64,000 nt of DNA from Sulfurimonas sp. SAG-AH-194-L11 (GTDB lineage Bacteria > Campylobacterota > Campylobacteria > Campylobacterales > Sulfurimonadaceae): the NCBI RefSeq assembly GCF_029215995.1, contig NZ_JAEMVB010000007.1:1-64000 (forward strand). Direction: 5' to 3'. Position 1 is the first letter of the stretch; each line of letters begins with the position of its first letter. The translations under genes were made by a program, and so were the position numbers. Below are positions 17,219 to 25,866 of this stretch, piece after piece. The notes beneath the pieces were generated by a model that saw nothing but the letters and a program-made list of their open reading frames with translations, searched no databases and was not told where the DNA came from.

Positions 17219-18049
17219 ATGAACAAAACAAAAGTCAAACATAGTAATGGTGACAGAGTCGCAGTCTGGACAAAAAAAGAGACACTAGCATATGAAAATG
17301 AACTGCATCGTTTGCAGATAGAACTTTTAAAAATGCAAAACCATGTCAAAGATACTGGGAAAAAAGTACTTATGATTTTTGAAGGTCGTGATGCTGCTGG
17401 AAAAGGTGGTACGATTAAACGTATAACTGAGCATCTCAACCCTCGTGGTGCAAGAGTAGTCGCACTTGATAAACCAAGTGATGTTGAACGTTCACAGTGG
17501 TACTTTCAGCGATATACTCAGTTTCTTCCCTCAGCAGGAGAGATAGTCCTTTTTGATAGAAGTTGGTATAACCGTGGTGGTGTTGAGCCTGTCATGGGCT
17601 TTTGTACACAAGAGGAGCATAAAGAGTTTTTACATGAAGTGCCAGAATTTGAGAAGATGCTTATAAACTCAGACATTATTATCTTTAAGTTTTACTTCTC
17701 CGTGAGTAAAGATGAGCAAAAAAGACGCTTTGATAAACGCCGAACAGACCCTCTTAAACAGTATAAACTCTCCCCCGTAGATGAAAAATCTCAAGAGATG
17801 TGGGATAAGTACACTATAGCAAAGTACTCGATGTTACTTGCTTCACATACAGACCATGCACCCTGGACTGTCATCCGCTCAGATAATAAGAAAAAGGCTC
17901 GTATAAACTGTATAAAGCACATATTGACACATATTGATTATCCTGATAAGATTAGTATGAAAAAGCTCAAAGCTGACCCTGAAATTCGTATCTTTGCAAA
18001 CGATGAGATAAGAACTATGGAATCAGAGATGACTCTAAAAAAAATCTAA
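17219..18049 (+). CDS. ppk2: Polyphosphate kinase 2
   Basis: The 276-residue single-domain PPK2 has Walker A GRDAAGKGG (56-64), the lid motif around 'NPRGARVVALDKPS', and Walker B 'VLFDRSWYNRGG' (D113, R114). These enzymes phosphorylate nucleoside diphosphates (or monophosphates) from polyphosphate. The length and 'GVEPVMGFC' segment suggest a class I enzyme (NDP to NTP), but the class cannot be settled by eye. It lies 11 bp after the YyaL-like gene and is likely cotranscribed. Cytoplasmic. Confidence 0.93.
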   Translation: MNKTKVKHSNGDRVAVWTKKETLAYENELHRLQIELLKMQNHVKDTGKKVLMIFEGRDAAGKGGTIKRITEHLNPRGARVVALDKPSDVERSQWYFQRYTQFLPSAGEIVLFDRSWYNRGGVEPVMGFCTQEEHKEFLHEVPEFEKMLINSDIIIFKFYFSVSKDEQKRRFDKRRTDPLKQYKLSPVDEKSQEMWDKYTIAKYSMLLASHTDHAPWTVIRSDNKKKARINCIKHILTHIDYPDKISMKKLKADPEIRIFANDEIRTMESEMTLKKI

Positions 18050-18062
18050 CAAAGGAAAATAT

Positions 18063-18176
18063 ATGAAAGCTTTAATAATCACAACAATAATTGCGATAGC
18101 AACAATGAGTGTACTTGCAGGATGTGAAAAACCAGATTATCAAGACCCAAGATATAGAAGTGGTCAAGTAAAATAG
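18063..18176 (+). CDS. Very small lipoprotein, 37 aa
   Basis: An ATG at 18063 with AAAGGA six bases upstream opens a 37-residue frame that is a short signal peptide ending in the lipobox LAGC (residues 18-21), followed by 16 polar residues (EKPDYQDPRYRSGQVK). Signal peptidase II would leave a 17-residue lipid-anchored peptide. It lies 13 bp after ppk2. The good ribosome-binding site and intact lipobox support a real gene. Function is unknown. Confidence 0.65.
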   Translation: MKALIITTIIAIATMSVLAGCEKPDYQDPRYRSGQVK

Positions 18177-18227
18177 TCGATTTGTTACTGTTTTTAGCTA
18201 TAATTTGCCTTTATTAAAAGGTAATAT

Positions 18228-18944
18228 ATGCTAAAAACTTTCTCTCTTAAAAATATTGGTAAATTCATATTTATGGTTGAACTTGGTCTCAAATATGTTC
18301 AAATCTTCAAAAAAACTTTTTTCCATCCCTTTATAACTCTCAAACCCGCATACGAAGAACTCTCAAAAGAGCGTCAAAACTACTCTAAAGAAGTTTTAAA
18401 TTTTTTAAATATTGATGTAAAAGTACATGGTTCTCTTCCAGACGAAAACAGAATCCTTTATGCGATAAATCATCGTTCACTCTTAGATATAATGATAATG
18501 GAGTCTATTTTTGCTCGTAAAAATAAAAATGGTGCATGGATAGCAAAACAAGAACTTTTTGAGTCTACTATTTATGGTAAGTTTTTTGAGTATAGTGGTT
18601 GTATCAGTGTAGACCTTGACAACAAACGCGGTCTTCTTAGCTTTTTTAAAACAATCAAAAAAACATTTAAAAAAGTTGATAATATGAATCTTTATATGTT
18701 CCCAGAAGGTGAGCGTTATAAGGGTGAAGGTATTACAAGTTTTCAAAGTGGTGCTAGTAAGATAGCAAAAGCCAACAAACTCACAATCATTCCAGTCTAC
18801 ATCAAAGGAAATAATGAAAAAATCTTTGAAGATGCGCCTTATGAAGAGAAGATGACTGTCGAAGTATATATCGGTAATGCGCTCAAGAGCGAAACACTAG
18901 AAGAAGAGTACACAAAGTTTTATAAAAGTATAGGTGCTAAGTAA
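18228..18944 (+). CDS. plsC: 1-acyl-sn-glycerol-3-phosphate acyltransferase
   Basis: The 238-residue protein has the acyltransferase motifs NHRSLLD (81-87, the NHx4D catalytic box) and FPEG (158-161), with a basic membrane-associating N-terminus. It makes phosphatidic acid from lysophosphatidic acid at the inner membrane. It ends directly at the pdxJ start codon. AAAGGT precedes the ATG. It is distinct enough from housekeeping PlsC that a paralogous lyso-lipid acyltransferase role is possible. Confidence 0.88.
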   Translation: MLKTFSLKNIGKFIFMVELGLKYVQIFKKTFFHPFITLKPAYEELSKERQNYSKEVLNFLNIDVKVHGSLPDENRILYAINHRSLLDIMIMESIFARKNKNGAWIAKQELFESTIYGKFFEYSGCISVDLDNKRGLLSFFKTIKKTFKKVDNMNLYMFPEGERYKGEGITSFQSGASKIAKANKLTIIPVYIKGNNEKIFEDAPYEEKMTVEVYIGNALKSETLEEEYTKFYKSIGAK

Positions 18945-19736
18945 ATGGATACAATGACTTTAGGTGTAAACATAGACCATGTAGCAGTTCTTCGTGAAGC
19001 TAGACGTGTAAATGACCCAGATATACTCCAAGCCCTTTATGTTGCTTGTGAAGCAGGTGCTGATCAGATAACAATTCACCTGCGTGAAGATAGACGCCAT
19101 ATCCAAGATAGTGATGTTAAAAACATCATGGCTCACTCAAAACTCCCTATAAACTTAGAGTGTTCTATCAACAAAGAGATTTTAGATATAGTCTCAAGTC
19201 TGAAACCACACCGTGCAACTCTTGTTCCTGAAAAACGCGAAGAGGTAACTACAGAGGGTGGACTTGATGTTTTTGGCTATGAAGATGAGATTCGTTTTGC
19301 TATAGAGCAACTCCATGATAGTATCATTCCCGTGTCTCTTTTTGTAGACCCGACTATAGAAGCTATGGATAAAAGTAAGGAGTTAGGTGCTGAAATGGTT
19401 GAACTCCACACTGGACTTTTTGCTAACCTCTGGGCGATGCTCAACTCTAACCTAGCACACTCAAACCACTCTGTAAAAGAGTTAGAACTCCCACGTTACG
19501 AGTTAAGTCAAAGACTTGAGGAGTCACTAGAGCAGATACAAGCAGCCGCAACCCATGCAAAGACAATAGGTCTCCAAGTAGCAGCAGGACATGGTCTAAA
19601 CTACCACAATGTGCACGAGATGATGAATATCAACGAAATAACAGAGTTAAACATCGGTCAAAGTATCATAGCTCGAAGTGTTTTTACGGGTCTGAGTGAA
19701 GCGGTAAAAGAGATGAAAAAGCTTACTACTCGATAA
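18945..19736 (+). CDS. pdxJ: Pyridoxine 5'-phosphate synthase PdxJ
   Basis: The 263-residue protein shows the family's N-terminal 'LGVNIDHVAVLREARR', 'THLREDRRHI'-type loop ('IHLREDRRHIQDSD') and 'GHGLNYHN', and has normal length. It condenses deoxyxylulose 5-phosphate with the product of PdxA to give pyridoxine 5'-phosphate. The ATG directly follows the plsC stop; an alternative ATG is three codons later. pdxJ and pdxA are usually adjacent in Campylobacterota, but here a broken gene lies between them. Confidence 0.95.
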   Translation: MDTMTLGVNIDHVAVLREARRVNDPDILQALYVACEAGADQITIHLREDRRHIQDSDVKNIMAHSKLPINLECSINKEILDIVSSLKPHRATLVPEKREEVTTEGGLDVFGYEDEIRFAIEQLHDSIIPVSLFVDPTIEAMDKSKELGAEMVELHTGLFANLWAMLNSNLAHSNHSVKELELPRYELSQRLEESLEQIQAAATHAKTIGLQVAAGHGLNYHNVHEMMNINEITELNIGQSIIARSVFTGLSEAVKEMKKLTTR

Positions 19737-19815
19737 AAAATATATCACTGTGCCATATTATTTAAAAAAGTAACTTTTTATATTATGATGTTTAAAAATA
19801 TCTAGGATTTATACA

Positions 19816-20640
19816 ATGAATCAAGAAAATACTATCAAAATATTTAAAGAAAAAAATGTCCGTACTGTTTGGGATGAGGATAAAGAAGAGTGGTTTATAT
19901 CTATTATTGATGTAATCACAGTATTGACAGAGAGTAAAAACCCTCAAGTATATTGGAGAAAGCTAAAGCAACGACTTAAAGAAGAGGGAAATGAAACCGT
20001 GACAGTTTGTCACGGTTTGAAAATGAAAGCTTCTGACTCAAAAATGCGCCTTACTGATGTAGCTAGTACAGAACAACTTTTTAGACTTATACAGTCCATA
20101 CCCTCACCAAAAGCAGAACCATTTAAACTTTGGTAAACGACTTTAGCCAAAGAGCGACTCGATGAGACGCAAGACCCTGAACTTACTATAGATAGAGCAT
20201 TAGAACAATACTTAGAGCTCGGCTATTCTCAAAACTGAATAGACCAAAGATTAAAAAGTATAAAAATCAGAAAAGAGCTCACAGATGAGTAGAGGGAAAG
20301 AGGAGTAAAAGTAGGTCTTGAGTTTGCGACTTTAACAGATATCATAACAAAAATTTGGACAGATAAAACGACAAAAGAGTATAAAATTCTCAAGGGACTA
20401 AAAAAAGAGAACTTACGAGATAACATGACAAATACAGAGCTCATTTTAAATATGTTAGCCGAAGCTTCTACAAAAGACATATCTCAAGCTACAAATCCAC
20501 AAAATCTCCAAGAAAACAAAACTATAGCTAAACAAGGTGGAAATGTTGCTAAAATAGCGAAAGAAGAACTTGAAGCACAAACAGGTAAAAAAGTTGTAAC
20601 TAGTTTAAGTGCTAAAAAAATACTGGAAGATAAAAAATGA
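19816..20640 (+). pseudogene. Bro-N/antirepressor-type gene with three nonsense codons
   Basis: One open frame of 275 codons reads through this segment, broken by TAA at about 20134-20136, TGA and TAG further on, with no frameshift. The N-terminal part ('VRTVWDEDKEEWFISIIDV', 'LIQSIPSPKAEPFKLW') and the rest ('QRLKSIKIRKELTDE', 'LKKENLRDNMTN', 'KQGGNVAKIAKEE') match the Bro-N phage-antirepressor-like family, from memory. At the TGA and TAG the family normally has Trp (YS.xWIxQRL and LTDEW), so both are TGG changes by G-to-A. The final TGA overlaps the pdxA ATG. Two internal stretches, 19816-20136 and 20425-20640, could still be translated. Confidence 0.82.
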
Positions 20641-21560
20641 CAAGAAATATTGCAATAAGTATAGGTGATTTAAACGGTGTAGGAATTGAAATAGCACTCA
20701 AGTCTCACGAAGAAGTAAAAAAACTTTGTAATCCTATCTACTGTATAAATAGAGACCTACTTTTACAAGCAAGTAAACTTTTAAATGTGACTGTACCTGA
20801 TGACTTTACACTTCAAGAAGTAGCAGGCTCATTTGAGATACAGGCAGGAGTTGTAAATGCTGAGTCTGGTCGCTATGCCTATGACTCTTTTATGACAGGT
20901 ATCAAACTCTGTGAAGAAAAAAAGGCAGACGCTGTTGTTACTATGCCCATACATAAAGAGGCATGGATGATGGCTGGCTTAGAGTATAAAGGGCATACCG
21001 ACCTACTCCGTCAACACTTTGATGCTGATGCTATTATGATGCTTGGGTGTCCTGAGATGTTTGTAGCACTTGTTACAGAGCATATTCCGCTAAGAGATGT
21101 AACAAAAATTGTTAAGTACAAAATGCTCAAACAGTTTTTACTTACCCTCTCAAAAGAGATTCCACAAGAGAGAGTGGCAGTGCTTGGTATCAATCCTCAT
21201 GCAGGTGACAATGGTGTTTTAGGGCATGAAGATATGCGAGTACTCAAAGCAATAAAAAGTGCTAACAAACAGCTTGGATACGAGCAGTTTTTTGGTCCTA
21301 TAGTTCCTGATGTTGCATTTACTCCTCACTTTCGTAAGGGCTTTAACTATTATGTTGCAATGTATCATGACCAAGGACTCGGGCCTCTTAAAGCACTACA
21401 CTTTGATGAGAGTGTAAACATCTCTTTAAACCTACCAATTATTAGAACATCAGTAGACCATGGAACTGCATTTGATATTGCATATAAAGGTAAAGCGAAG
21501 ACTCTTTCATATATAAATGCCATAAAGAGTGCTATACTACTACATAAAAGGAAAAACTAA
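20637..21560 (+). CDS. pdxA: 4-hydroxythreonine-4-phosphate dehydrogenase PdxA
   Basis: The 307-residue protein has the family signatures 'SIGDLNGVGIEI', 'MPIHKEAW', 'GHTDLL', 'MYHDQGLGPLKAL' and 'RTSVDHGTAFDIA', including the His residues that bind the divalent metal. It oxidises 4-phosphohydroxy-L-threonine for PdxJ in vitamin B6 synthesis. Its ATG overlaps the stop of the broken Bro-N gene (ATGA), so the original translational context with pdxJ has been replaced. It overlaps the nitroreductase start by one base (TAATG). Confidence 0.95.
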   Translation: MTRNIAISIGDLNGVGIEIALKSHEEVKKLCNPIYCINRDLLLQASKLLNVTVPDDFTLQEVAGSFEIQAGVVNAESGRYAYDSFMTGIKLCEEKKADAVVTMPIHKEAWMMAGLEYKGHTDLLRQHFDADAIMMLGCPEMFVALVTEHIPLRDVTKIVKYKMLKQFLLTLSKEIPQERVAVLGINPHAGDNGVLGHEDMRVLKAIKSANKQLGYEQFFGPIVPDVAFTPHFRKGFNYYVAMYHDQGLGPLKALHFDESVNISLNLPIIRTSVDHGTAFDIAYKGKAKTLSYINAIKSAILLHKRKN

Positions 21561-22195
21561 TGAAAACAGAAAAAACATTTCAAGAGGCTATGGCGTTTCG
21601 TCATGCTTGTAAAATATTTGATGAAACTAAAAAGATAAGTAAAGAAGATATTCACTTTATACTTGAAGCAGGAAGAACTTCACCCTCCTCTTTTGGTATG
21701 GAGGCTTGGAAATTTCTTGTCATAACAAATGAAGATTTAAAAGCAAAACTAAGACCTGCTTGTTGGGATCAAGTTCAAGTTACATCTTGTTCACATTTAG
21801 TTATAGTTTTAGCGGGTATAGACTCACTTAAACCTGAGAGTGGAGAAGTCAGAAAACGTTTTGCACGACGTGATATGCCACAAGAAAATCTTGATTTTTA
21901 TCTTGATCTTTATACTAATCACTTAAAAAAAGTACTTTCAAGTGATGAGAACATTTACTCTTGGAGTGCGAGACAGACTTATATCGCTACTGCAAATATG
22001 ATGACCGGTGCTGCTGTTTTAGGAATTGATTCTTGTCCTATTGAAGGGTATGAGAAAGAAAAAGTTGAAGAGATTTTAGGGCTAGATACGTCGAAGTATC
22101 AACTCTCTGTAGTTTTACCTTTTGGATATAGACTAAACGAACAGTCTACACAATTAAGACTTCCACTAGAAGATGTAGTAGAGTTTATAGATTAA
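21560..22195 (+). CDS. NAD(P)H nitroreductase family flavoprotein
   Basis: The 211-residue protein has the FMN-binding 'RHACKIFD' at the N-terminus and 'SPSSFGMEAWKF' typical of NfsB/FRase-like nitroreductases, ending with 'LRLPLEDVVEF'. It reduces nitro compounds, quinones or flavins with NAD(P)H, substrate unknown. It is the last gene of the plus-strand run; a fold-back element starts one base after its stop. Confidence 0.9.
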   Translation: MKTEKTFQEAMAFRHACKIFDETKKISKEDIHFILEAGRTSPSSFGMEAWKFLVITNEDLKAKLRPACWDQVQVTSCSHLVIVLAGIDSLKPESGEVRKRFARRDMPQENLDFYLDLYTNHLKKVLSSDENIYSWSARQTYIATANMMTGAAVLGIDSCPIEGYEKEKVEEILGLDTSKYQLSVVLPFGYRLNEQSTQLRLPLEDVVEFID

Positions 22196-22196
22196 C

Positions 22197-22463
22197 TAAG
22201 TAATAGGACATAAATAACTTCATAATCAATGAGAAGAGAAGTTATGAGATGTGAGGCAAAAATGTGTAGGAGCTACTGGTATCTTTAAGTGTTTTTAACG
22301 AAGCAGATTATGACTTATCTTCTCACCCGTAGGGCAACATAGAAAAGAATTACCTGCCTTCGTTGAACTTTACTTAACGATACTAGTATCGCAAAGCAAA
22401 CTTCGCCTTGCCTAAACCTTTTCTATATTGTTGAATATAAATTTATTTGTGTCCTATTACTTA
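22197..22463. mobile_element. Fold-back, MITE-like element filling a convergent gap
   Basis: The ends are inverted repeats: 22197-22217 and 22443-22463 match at 20 of 21 positions (TAAGTAATAGGACAYAAATAA read inward). TA stands at both outer edges, compatible with a Tc1/IS630-like TA target. Inside, 22280-22305 and 22358-22385 are also inverted copies with few mismatches, and CGATACTAGTATCG (22378-22391) is a perfect palindrome. The whole 267 bp can therefore fold on itself. No protein is encoded. The right repeat includes the stop codon of the methyltransferase. A transposase for it is not in this window. Confidence 0.65.
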
Positions 22464-23147
22464 CAACTTCTTTTTGAAGATAAGCAGTGTCTTATCTTCT
22501 GTATCATACAAAGAGAAAGTCTGTTTCTCAATAAGTTTTAACTTCTCTAACTTTTGAAAAGTTTTTATCTTATGAAAATACTGTATGATTGAATCTTGGT
22601 ATTTTGTAAATGAACCATCTTTATTTTTTTCAAACAGTGTAAACTGTGTATCTAACTTCTCATTTTGAAATATTGCATCTACACAAAGAAATTCATCATC
22701 CCTATCTTTACTCATAGTTCCCTCTGCGACATCAGAGAAACCATACAGAGTGTTAATGTCTGCTATTAAAATGCCACCGTCATTAAGTTTATCAGCCATA
22801 GCATTTAAAAAAGTAACTAATGTTTCATTATCCATAAAGTTGAGTACATCGAAAATACTTACAATAGCATCATACTTACCCTCAACATCAACTGCATCTA
22901 TACACTCAGCATCAAGACCTTGTGCCCTGCACTCATCAACCATAAGGGCAGACAAATCAACACCCTTACACTTTACACCATCACTTATCATACGTTGCAT
23001 AAAACCACCACGACCACAACCTACATCAAGAAGTGTTTTTACTTCCTTGCCATCAAGTTCTGAACGATAGAGGTCATAAAGAGCTTCTGTTGCCTCTTCT
23101 ATACCTAAAAGGTGTTCTGCTTTTGCATAGAGGTCTAAGTTAGTCAT
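22461..23147 (-). CDS. Class I SAM-dependent methyltransferase
   Basis: The 228-residue protein has motif I 'LLDVGCGRGGF' (39-49), an acidic residue at the end of strand 2 ('KGVDLS') and motif post-I/II 'YDAIVSIFDVLNFM'. The substrate is unknown. Its start overlaps the hisG stop by 8 bp, so the two are translationally coupled, but no known link to histidine synthesis exists. Its stop codon lies inside the right inverted repeat of the neighbouring fold-back element. Confidence 0.88.
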   Translation of the reverse strand: MTNLDLYAKAEHLLGIEEATEALYDLYRSELDGKEVKTLLDVGCGRGGFMQRMISDGVKCKGVDLSALMVDECRAQGLDAECIDAVDVEGKYDAIVSIFDVLNFMDNETLVTFLNAMADKLNDGGILIADINTLYGFSDVAEGTMSKDRDDEFLCVDAIFQNEKLDTQFTLFEKNKDGSFTKYQDSIIQYFHKIKTFQKLEKLKLIEKQTFSLYDTEDKTLLIFKKKL

Positions 23148-23763
23148 TTTCTGCTTTTATAACTTCGTTGATTTTTTCATAAATATCAAGCACTTCATCT
23201 TTTTTAGCGATATAAGAGTTTTTGTTTGCGATTAGATATGTAGAACTTGTCATGATATCTTGAACTACTTCAAGACCATTTTGCTTCATCGTAGCACCCG
23301 TTTCTACAACATCTACTATCATGTCAGCAAGACCTATTAGCGGTGCAAGTTCAACTGAACCATTGAGTTTAATGATCTCTACACTTACAGCACGTTCTTC
23401 AAAGTAGCGTTTAGTAATGTTTACCATCTTTGAAGCCACTTTTAACTCAGGCTTAGTAAGGTCAAGTTTTTCGCCTACTTTCATACCGATAGAGACTTTA
23501 CAAACACCACGTTGCAAGTCAAGTAGACGTACAACATCAAGGCCTTGCTCTTCTAAAGTGTCAAGTCCTACAACACCGATATCAGCTGCTTGATGAAAAA
23601 CATAAGTCGCAACATCTTGGTTACGAACAAGTAAAAAACGAAAATTTGGTGTCTCTAAGATGAGTTTTCTATCATCAAACTTAAAACCATCTCCAAAGAG
23701 TGTTTCAAATATTTCTAGTGTTTCTTTAGCGATACGACCTTTTGGAAGTGCAACTGTTAGCAT
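23140..23763 (-). CDS. hisG: ATP phosphoribosyltransferase, short form
   Basis: The 207-residue protein starts 'LTVALPKGRIAKETLEIFE' and has the 'DVVETGATMKQNGL' PRPP-binding segment. It lacks the C-terminal regulatory domain of long HisG, so it should need the HisZ subunit; no hisZ is in this window. It performs the first step of histidine synthesis. The ATG at 23763 is preceded by AAAGGGC. Confidence 0.95.
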   Translation of the reverse strand: MLTVALPKGRIAKETLEIFETLFGDGFKFDDRKLILETPNFRFLLVRNQDVATYVFHQAADIGVVGLDTLEEQGLDVVRLLDLQRGVCKVSIGMKVGEKLDLTKPELKVASKMVNITKRYFEERAVSVEIIKLNGSVELAPLIGLADMIVDVVETGATMKQNGLEVVQDIMTSSTYLIANKNSYIAKKDEVLDIYEKINEVIKAEND

Positions 23764-23836
23764 TTTAGCCCTTTATGATTCTTTATAATTTTTGCATTTT
23801 ACCCAAAAGTGGCTCAAAGAATGCTAAAGTTAATAC

Positions 23837-24964
23837 CTAAACGATATATTTTCTGAATTTTAAAATACTTACAATGCAAAAGAATATACTAAAACCAAAA
23901 AGGACTAGATAATCAAATAGCAAATCTACAAAAAGTGTCTCTTTTATAAGTAAACCTCGAATAATCTCATTAAAGTAAGTAAGGGGAAAAAGATAAGCGA
24001 CTGGGCGAATAAACTGAGGCATCGCTTCTATGGGAAATATCATCCCCGAAAGTAGTATAGAGGGAATAATAATAAAAATAGCTATAAACATCGCTTGTTG
24101 CTGCGTTTGAGAGATTATAGATATAAAAAGACCCATCGCAATCATGGAACCTACATAGACTACACTCAGTAAAAGGAGTCCAACTGCGGCACTTGCTGGG
24201 ACTGGCAGTTCAAATAAAAAATATCCTAAAAAAAGTATGAAAAAGAACTCAAAAAAGCCTATAAGTGTATAGGGAAGTATTTTGGCAACTATGAGTTGTG
24301 TTTTACTAATGGGGGCGACTAAAAGTTGTTCTAGTGTATTTGCTTCCTTTTCTCTCACCATGGATATACCTGCTAAAATAAGAGATATTTGCATAATCAA
24401 AACGCCAATAACGGCGGGAAGAAAGAACCAAGTCTCCTTCTCATCTTTATTAAACAAGACCTCTGTATCAAGAACAAAAGGATCTTGTGCAATAACAACA
24501 TTCGCAGCATCTTCATCTAAAAAGTACATATCGTTTGTAACACTTGAACCATTTATGGCGTCTGAGTTATTTTTCATGCTTGTAGCGAGTGAGGGCATAG
24601 TTCCATCTACATAAAAGTGTACTGTGGGTTGTGCATTATCTGTCAGTTTTCGTGAAAAATCTTTGGCTATGTACATTCCAGCATGAGCACGACCAGAACG
24701 AATCTCTTCAATGATTTGTGTAGTAGAGTTCACCTCATAAAGTTTAAAATACCCCTCCGACCAAATATTAGTTTTGATAAGGTTTGAGAAGTAAGATTTA
24801 TCTGCATCTACATATGCCATTTTTACATCTTTTGGTTCAAGCTTCAGTGCATAACCAAATAAAAGCAGCATCATCAAAGGCATAAAAATCAAAAATCCAA
24901 TAAGTCGTGGTTCACTTTTAAGTTGCATAAACTCTTTTTTTGCTATTGCTTTTACAATATTCAT
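23837..24964 (-). CDS. ABC-2 type exporter permease
   Basis: The 375-residue protein follows the ABC-2/YhhJ plan: one N-terminal membrane segment (about 22-42), a large extracytoplasmic domain (about 45-170) and five further helices in the C-terminal half ('FLPAVIGVLIMQISLI', 'EANTLEQLLVAPIS', 'IIPSILLSGMIFPIEAMP'). It overlaps the ATPase gene by 4 bp. It is likely the membrane half of a drug or lipid exporter; it shows only one permease gene, so a homodimer is expected. Confidence 0.9.
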   Translation of the reverse strand: MNIVKAIAKKEFMQLKSEPRLIGFLIFMPLMMLLLFGYALKLEPKDVKMAYVDADKSYFSNLIKTNIWSEGYFKLYEVNSTTQIIEEIRSGRAHAGMYIAKDFSRKLTDNAQPTVHFYVDGTMPSLATSMKNNSDAINGSSVTNDMYFLDEDAANVVIAQDPFVLDTEVLFNKDEKETWFFLPAVIGVLIMQISLILAGISMVREKEANTLEQLLVAPISKTQLIVAKILPYTLIGFFEFFFILFLGYFLFELPVPASAAVGLLLLSVVYVGSMIAMGLFISIISQTQQQAMFIAIFIIIPSILLSGMIFPIEAMPQFIRPVAYLFPLTYFNEIIRGLLIKETLFVDLLFDYLVLFGFSIFFCIVSILKFRKYIV

Positions 24965-25866
24965 GAGTTATCCTGTGTCAGTGCGATAAAAACATCTTCT
25001 AAGTTTGCTTTTACCTCTTTGAGCTCTATATTTTCTTGAATATATGCTTGCATTAGCTCTTCTAGTTTTACTTTTGTTAACTCTTTTTTTATTACTACAC
25101 GCAACTCTTCTCCAAACTGATTAACAAGATGCACACCACTTGTAGTATGTAAAACATGAAGGAGTTTATAGTCGAACTTTTGTCTTGTACTATAAATGCA
25201 GAACTCAGATAAAGAGTTTTCAACCTCGCTAGGTGTTCCCTCTATAACCTTTTTACCATGATTTAAAAATGCTATTTTATGACAACGCTGTGCCTCTTCC
25301 ATGTAGTGTGTTGTTACAAAAAGAGTTTTTCCCTCTTGTGAAAGAGAGTAAAATATATCCCAAAGAGCTTTTCTAGTAGAGGGGTCTATACCTGCTGTTG
25401 GTTCATCAAGAAATATCACTTCAGGATTATGTACTAAGGCACAACATAAAGAGAGTCTGCGTTTATACCCACCACTCAAACTTCCAGCCTTAGTATCTTT
25501 AAAGTCAATAATTTGGTATTTTTTAAGTAGTTCTAAAAGTTTTTGCTTCTCTACATCTCCATATAAAGAGCTATAAAATTCTAAGTTTTCATATACACTT
25601 AAACTTTTATAGAGTCCAAAGTACTGAGCTACATACCCTATAGTTCGTTTTAATGCATCAGAGTTTTTGCTTAAATCATACCCTGCAATAGTTGCACTTC
25701 CACTACTTATCTCTAAAAGAGAACAGAGCATTCTAATAGTAGTGGTTTTACCTGCAGCATTGGGACCAAGCAGTCCAAATATTTCACCTTTTTTAATATC
25801 TAAAGAGAGCCCATCAACAACTTTTACACCTTTAAAAGATTTACTCAGAGCTCTTAGTTGTATCAT
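24961..25866 (-). CDS. ABC transporter ATP-binding protein (DrrA/CcmA-like)
   Basis: The 301-residue protein has Walker A GPNAAGKTT (34-42), signature LSGGYKRRLSL, Walker B 'EVIFLDEPT', and the D- and H-loop 'TTHYMEEAQR'. The ~80-residue C-terminal extension is typical of DrrA-type exporter ATPases. Its start overlaps the coaX stop by 4 bp, and its stop overlaps the permease start. Confidence 0.94.
   Translation of the reverse strand: MIQLRALSKSFKGVKVVDGLSLDIKKGEIFGLLGPNAAGKTTTIRMLCSLLEISSGSATIAGYDLSKNSDALKRTIGYVAQYFGLYKSLSVYENLEFYSSLYGDVEKQKLLELLKKYQIIDFKDTKAGSLSGGYKRRLSLCCALVHNPEVIFLDEPTAGIDPSTRKALWDIFYSLSQEGKTLFVTTHYMEEAQRCHKIAFLNHGKKVIEGTPSEVENSLSEFCIYSTRQKFDYKLLHVLHTTSGVHLVNQFGEELRVVIKKELTKVKLEELMQAYIQENIELKEVKANLEDVFIALTQDNS

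Noticed and set aside
20134-20292. The three stop codons in the Bro-N gene as possible recoding (selenocysteine, pyrrolysine, read-through)
   Set aside because: TAA, TGA and TAG all occur in one gene, two at positions of family Trp residues, and no recoding signals are visible; simple inactivation explains it better.
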